21,459 bases of DNA from CAMCFD01 sp965661355 (GTDB taxonomy: Bacteria; Pseudomonadota; Alphaproteobacteria; Rickettsiales; UBA1997): the NCBI GenBank assembly GCA_965661355.1, contig CBFIDI010000024.1:1-21459 (forward strand), in the 5' to 3' direction. The translations under genes and the position numbers were made by a program. The notes beneath the pieces were generated by a model. It was not told where the DNA came from and made no database searches. It saw nothing but the letters and a program-made list of their open reading frames with translations. The first letter of the stretch is position 1. Every line of letters begins with the position of its first letter. Positions 21,203-21,459 of this stretch are shown in pieces.

Positions 21203-21459
21203 ATGATAAAGCAAGAATTTTTAGACAAAATTTCGCAAGAATTAGAAAACCTTAAAACTGAAGGTCTTTATAAAAATGAATATGAAATTACTAGTTCGCA
21301 ATCATCGCAAATTGAAATAAAAAAAGGGGACGAAAAAAGGTCGGTTTTAAATTTTTGTGCAAATAATTATCTGGGCTTAGCTAATGATGAAAGTTTAATT
21401 GGAACTGCCAAAAAGTCTCTTGACGATTACGGGATGGGCACGGCTTCTGTGCGCTTTAT
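21203..21459 (+). CDS. kbl: glycine C-acetyltransferase (2-amino-3-ketobutyrate CoA ligase), 5' part
   Basis: The gene starts with ATG at 21203-21205 and runs off the window end after 85 codons. The start MIKQEFLDKISQELENLKTE, then GLYKNEYEITSSQSSQI, LNFCANNYLGLAN (about 49-61) and YGMGTASVRF closely follow the N-terminus of Kbl, a PLP-dependent alpha-oxoamine synthase. Kbl cleaves 2-amino-3-ketobutyrate with CoA to glycine and acetyl-CoA, usually after threonine dehydrogenase (tdh), so a tdh gene downstream would be expected. The Schiff-base lysine lies in the missing part. Related synthases (BioF, HemA) share the fold, but the Phe-Cys-Ala-Asn-Asn-Tyr-Leu-Gly-Leu-Ala motif and the N-terminus favour Kbl. 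A good promoter lies upstream. Confidence 0.9.
   Translation, partial: MIKQEFLDKISQELENLKTEGLYKNEYEITSSQSSQIEIKKGDEKRSVLNFCANNYLGLANDESLIGTAKKSLDDYGMGTASVRF

Noticed and set aside
1..21459. CRISPR array, insertion sequence, prophage or toxin-antitoxin system
   Set aside because: No regularly spaced repeats, transposase or integrase, terminal inverted repeats or recognisable toxin pairs were seen.
1..21459. Recoded TGA (genetic code 4)
   Set aside because: Several well-identified genes end at TGA in the expected place, and no conserved Trp position is encoded by TGA.

Overview
The window is a strongly AT-rich bacterial chromosome segment that uses the standard code: TGA is a true stop, for example ending yraN and the RDD gene. 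Several genes look alphaproteobacterial: a chorismate mutase with a degenerate prephenate-dehydratase-like tail, divergent from metX and followed by metW; an mlaA/mlaC pair; an RlpA with the 'YKIGK.Y...G..Y.P' lead-in; and a DUF3971/AsmA-type giant. AT richness, long empty spacers, weak ribosome-binding sites and a compact gene set suggest a reduced genome. A Rickettsiales-type lineage that has kept amino-acid synthesis, such as the Deianiraeaceae, would fit. This is inference, not proof. I found no rRNA, tRNA, CRISPR array, transposase, integrase or phage gene.

Layout. Positions 1-2500 are gene-poor: yraN, then rpsD (minus strand) between two long spacers (482-1021 and 1643-2293). The second spacer holds a 22-bp direct repeat, and a doubtful 65-codon membrane ORF follows it. 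Positions 2502-7521 are mainly amino-acid synthesis: chorismate mutase (minus), metX, metW, then rlpA abutting metZ. Positions 7819-13275 hold yaaA (plus), converging with a tight minus-strand six-gene run whose transcription order is tyrC, ispG, BioC-like methyltransferase, TPR protein, mlaA, mlaC. Positions 13289-16316 run on the plus strand from a very good sigma70-type promoter: a 53-aa lipoprotein (shorter than the usual ORF cut-off), an unrecognised 126-aa protein, then ctpA and a SurA-like chaperone behind another promoter. Positions 16328-21006 are a minus-strand operon: thiL, an RDD membrane protein, and a ~1000-aa AsmA/YhdP-like protein. The window ends inside kbl (plus).

How the genes work together. 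MetX, MetW and MetZ give homoserine to homocysteine. Chorismate mutase and TyrC belong to the tyrosine/phenylalanine branch. A strong second theme is the envelope: MlaA/MlaC and the AsmA-like protein (phospholipid traffic), RlpA (septal peptidoglycan), CtpA (periplasmic protease), SurA-like (outer-membrane-protein folding) and a new small lipoprotein. IspG makes isoprenoid precursors, which also feed cell-wall lipid carriers.

The best candidate for something undescribed is the promoter-driven pair at 13362-13935. Its 53-aa lipoprotein has a Cys-Gly-Pro...Asn-Asp-Trp-Trp tail that faintly recalls VirB7 of type IV secretion systems. That reading is speculative.
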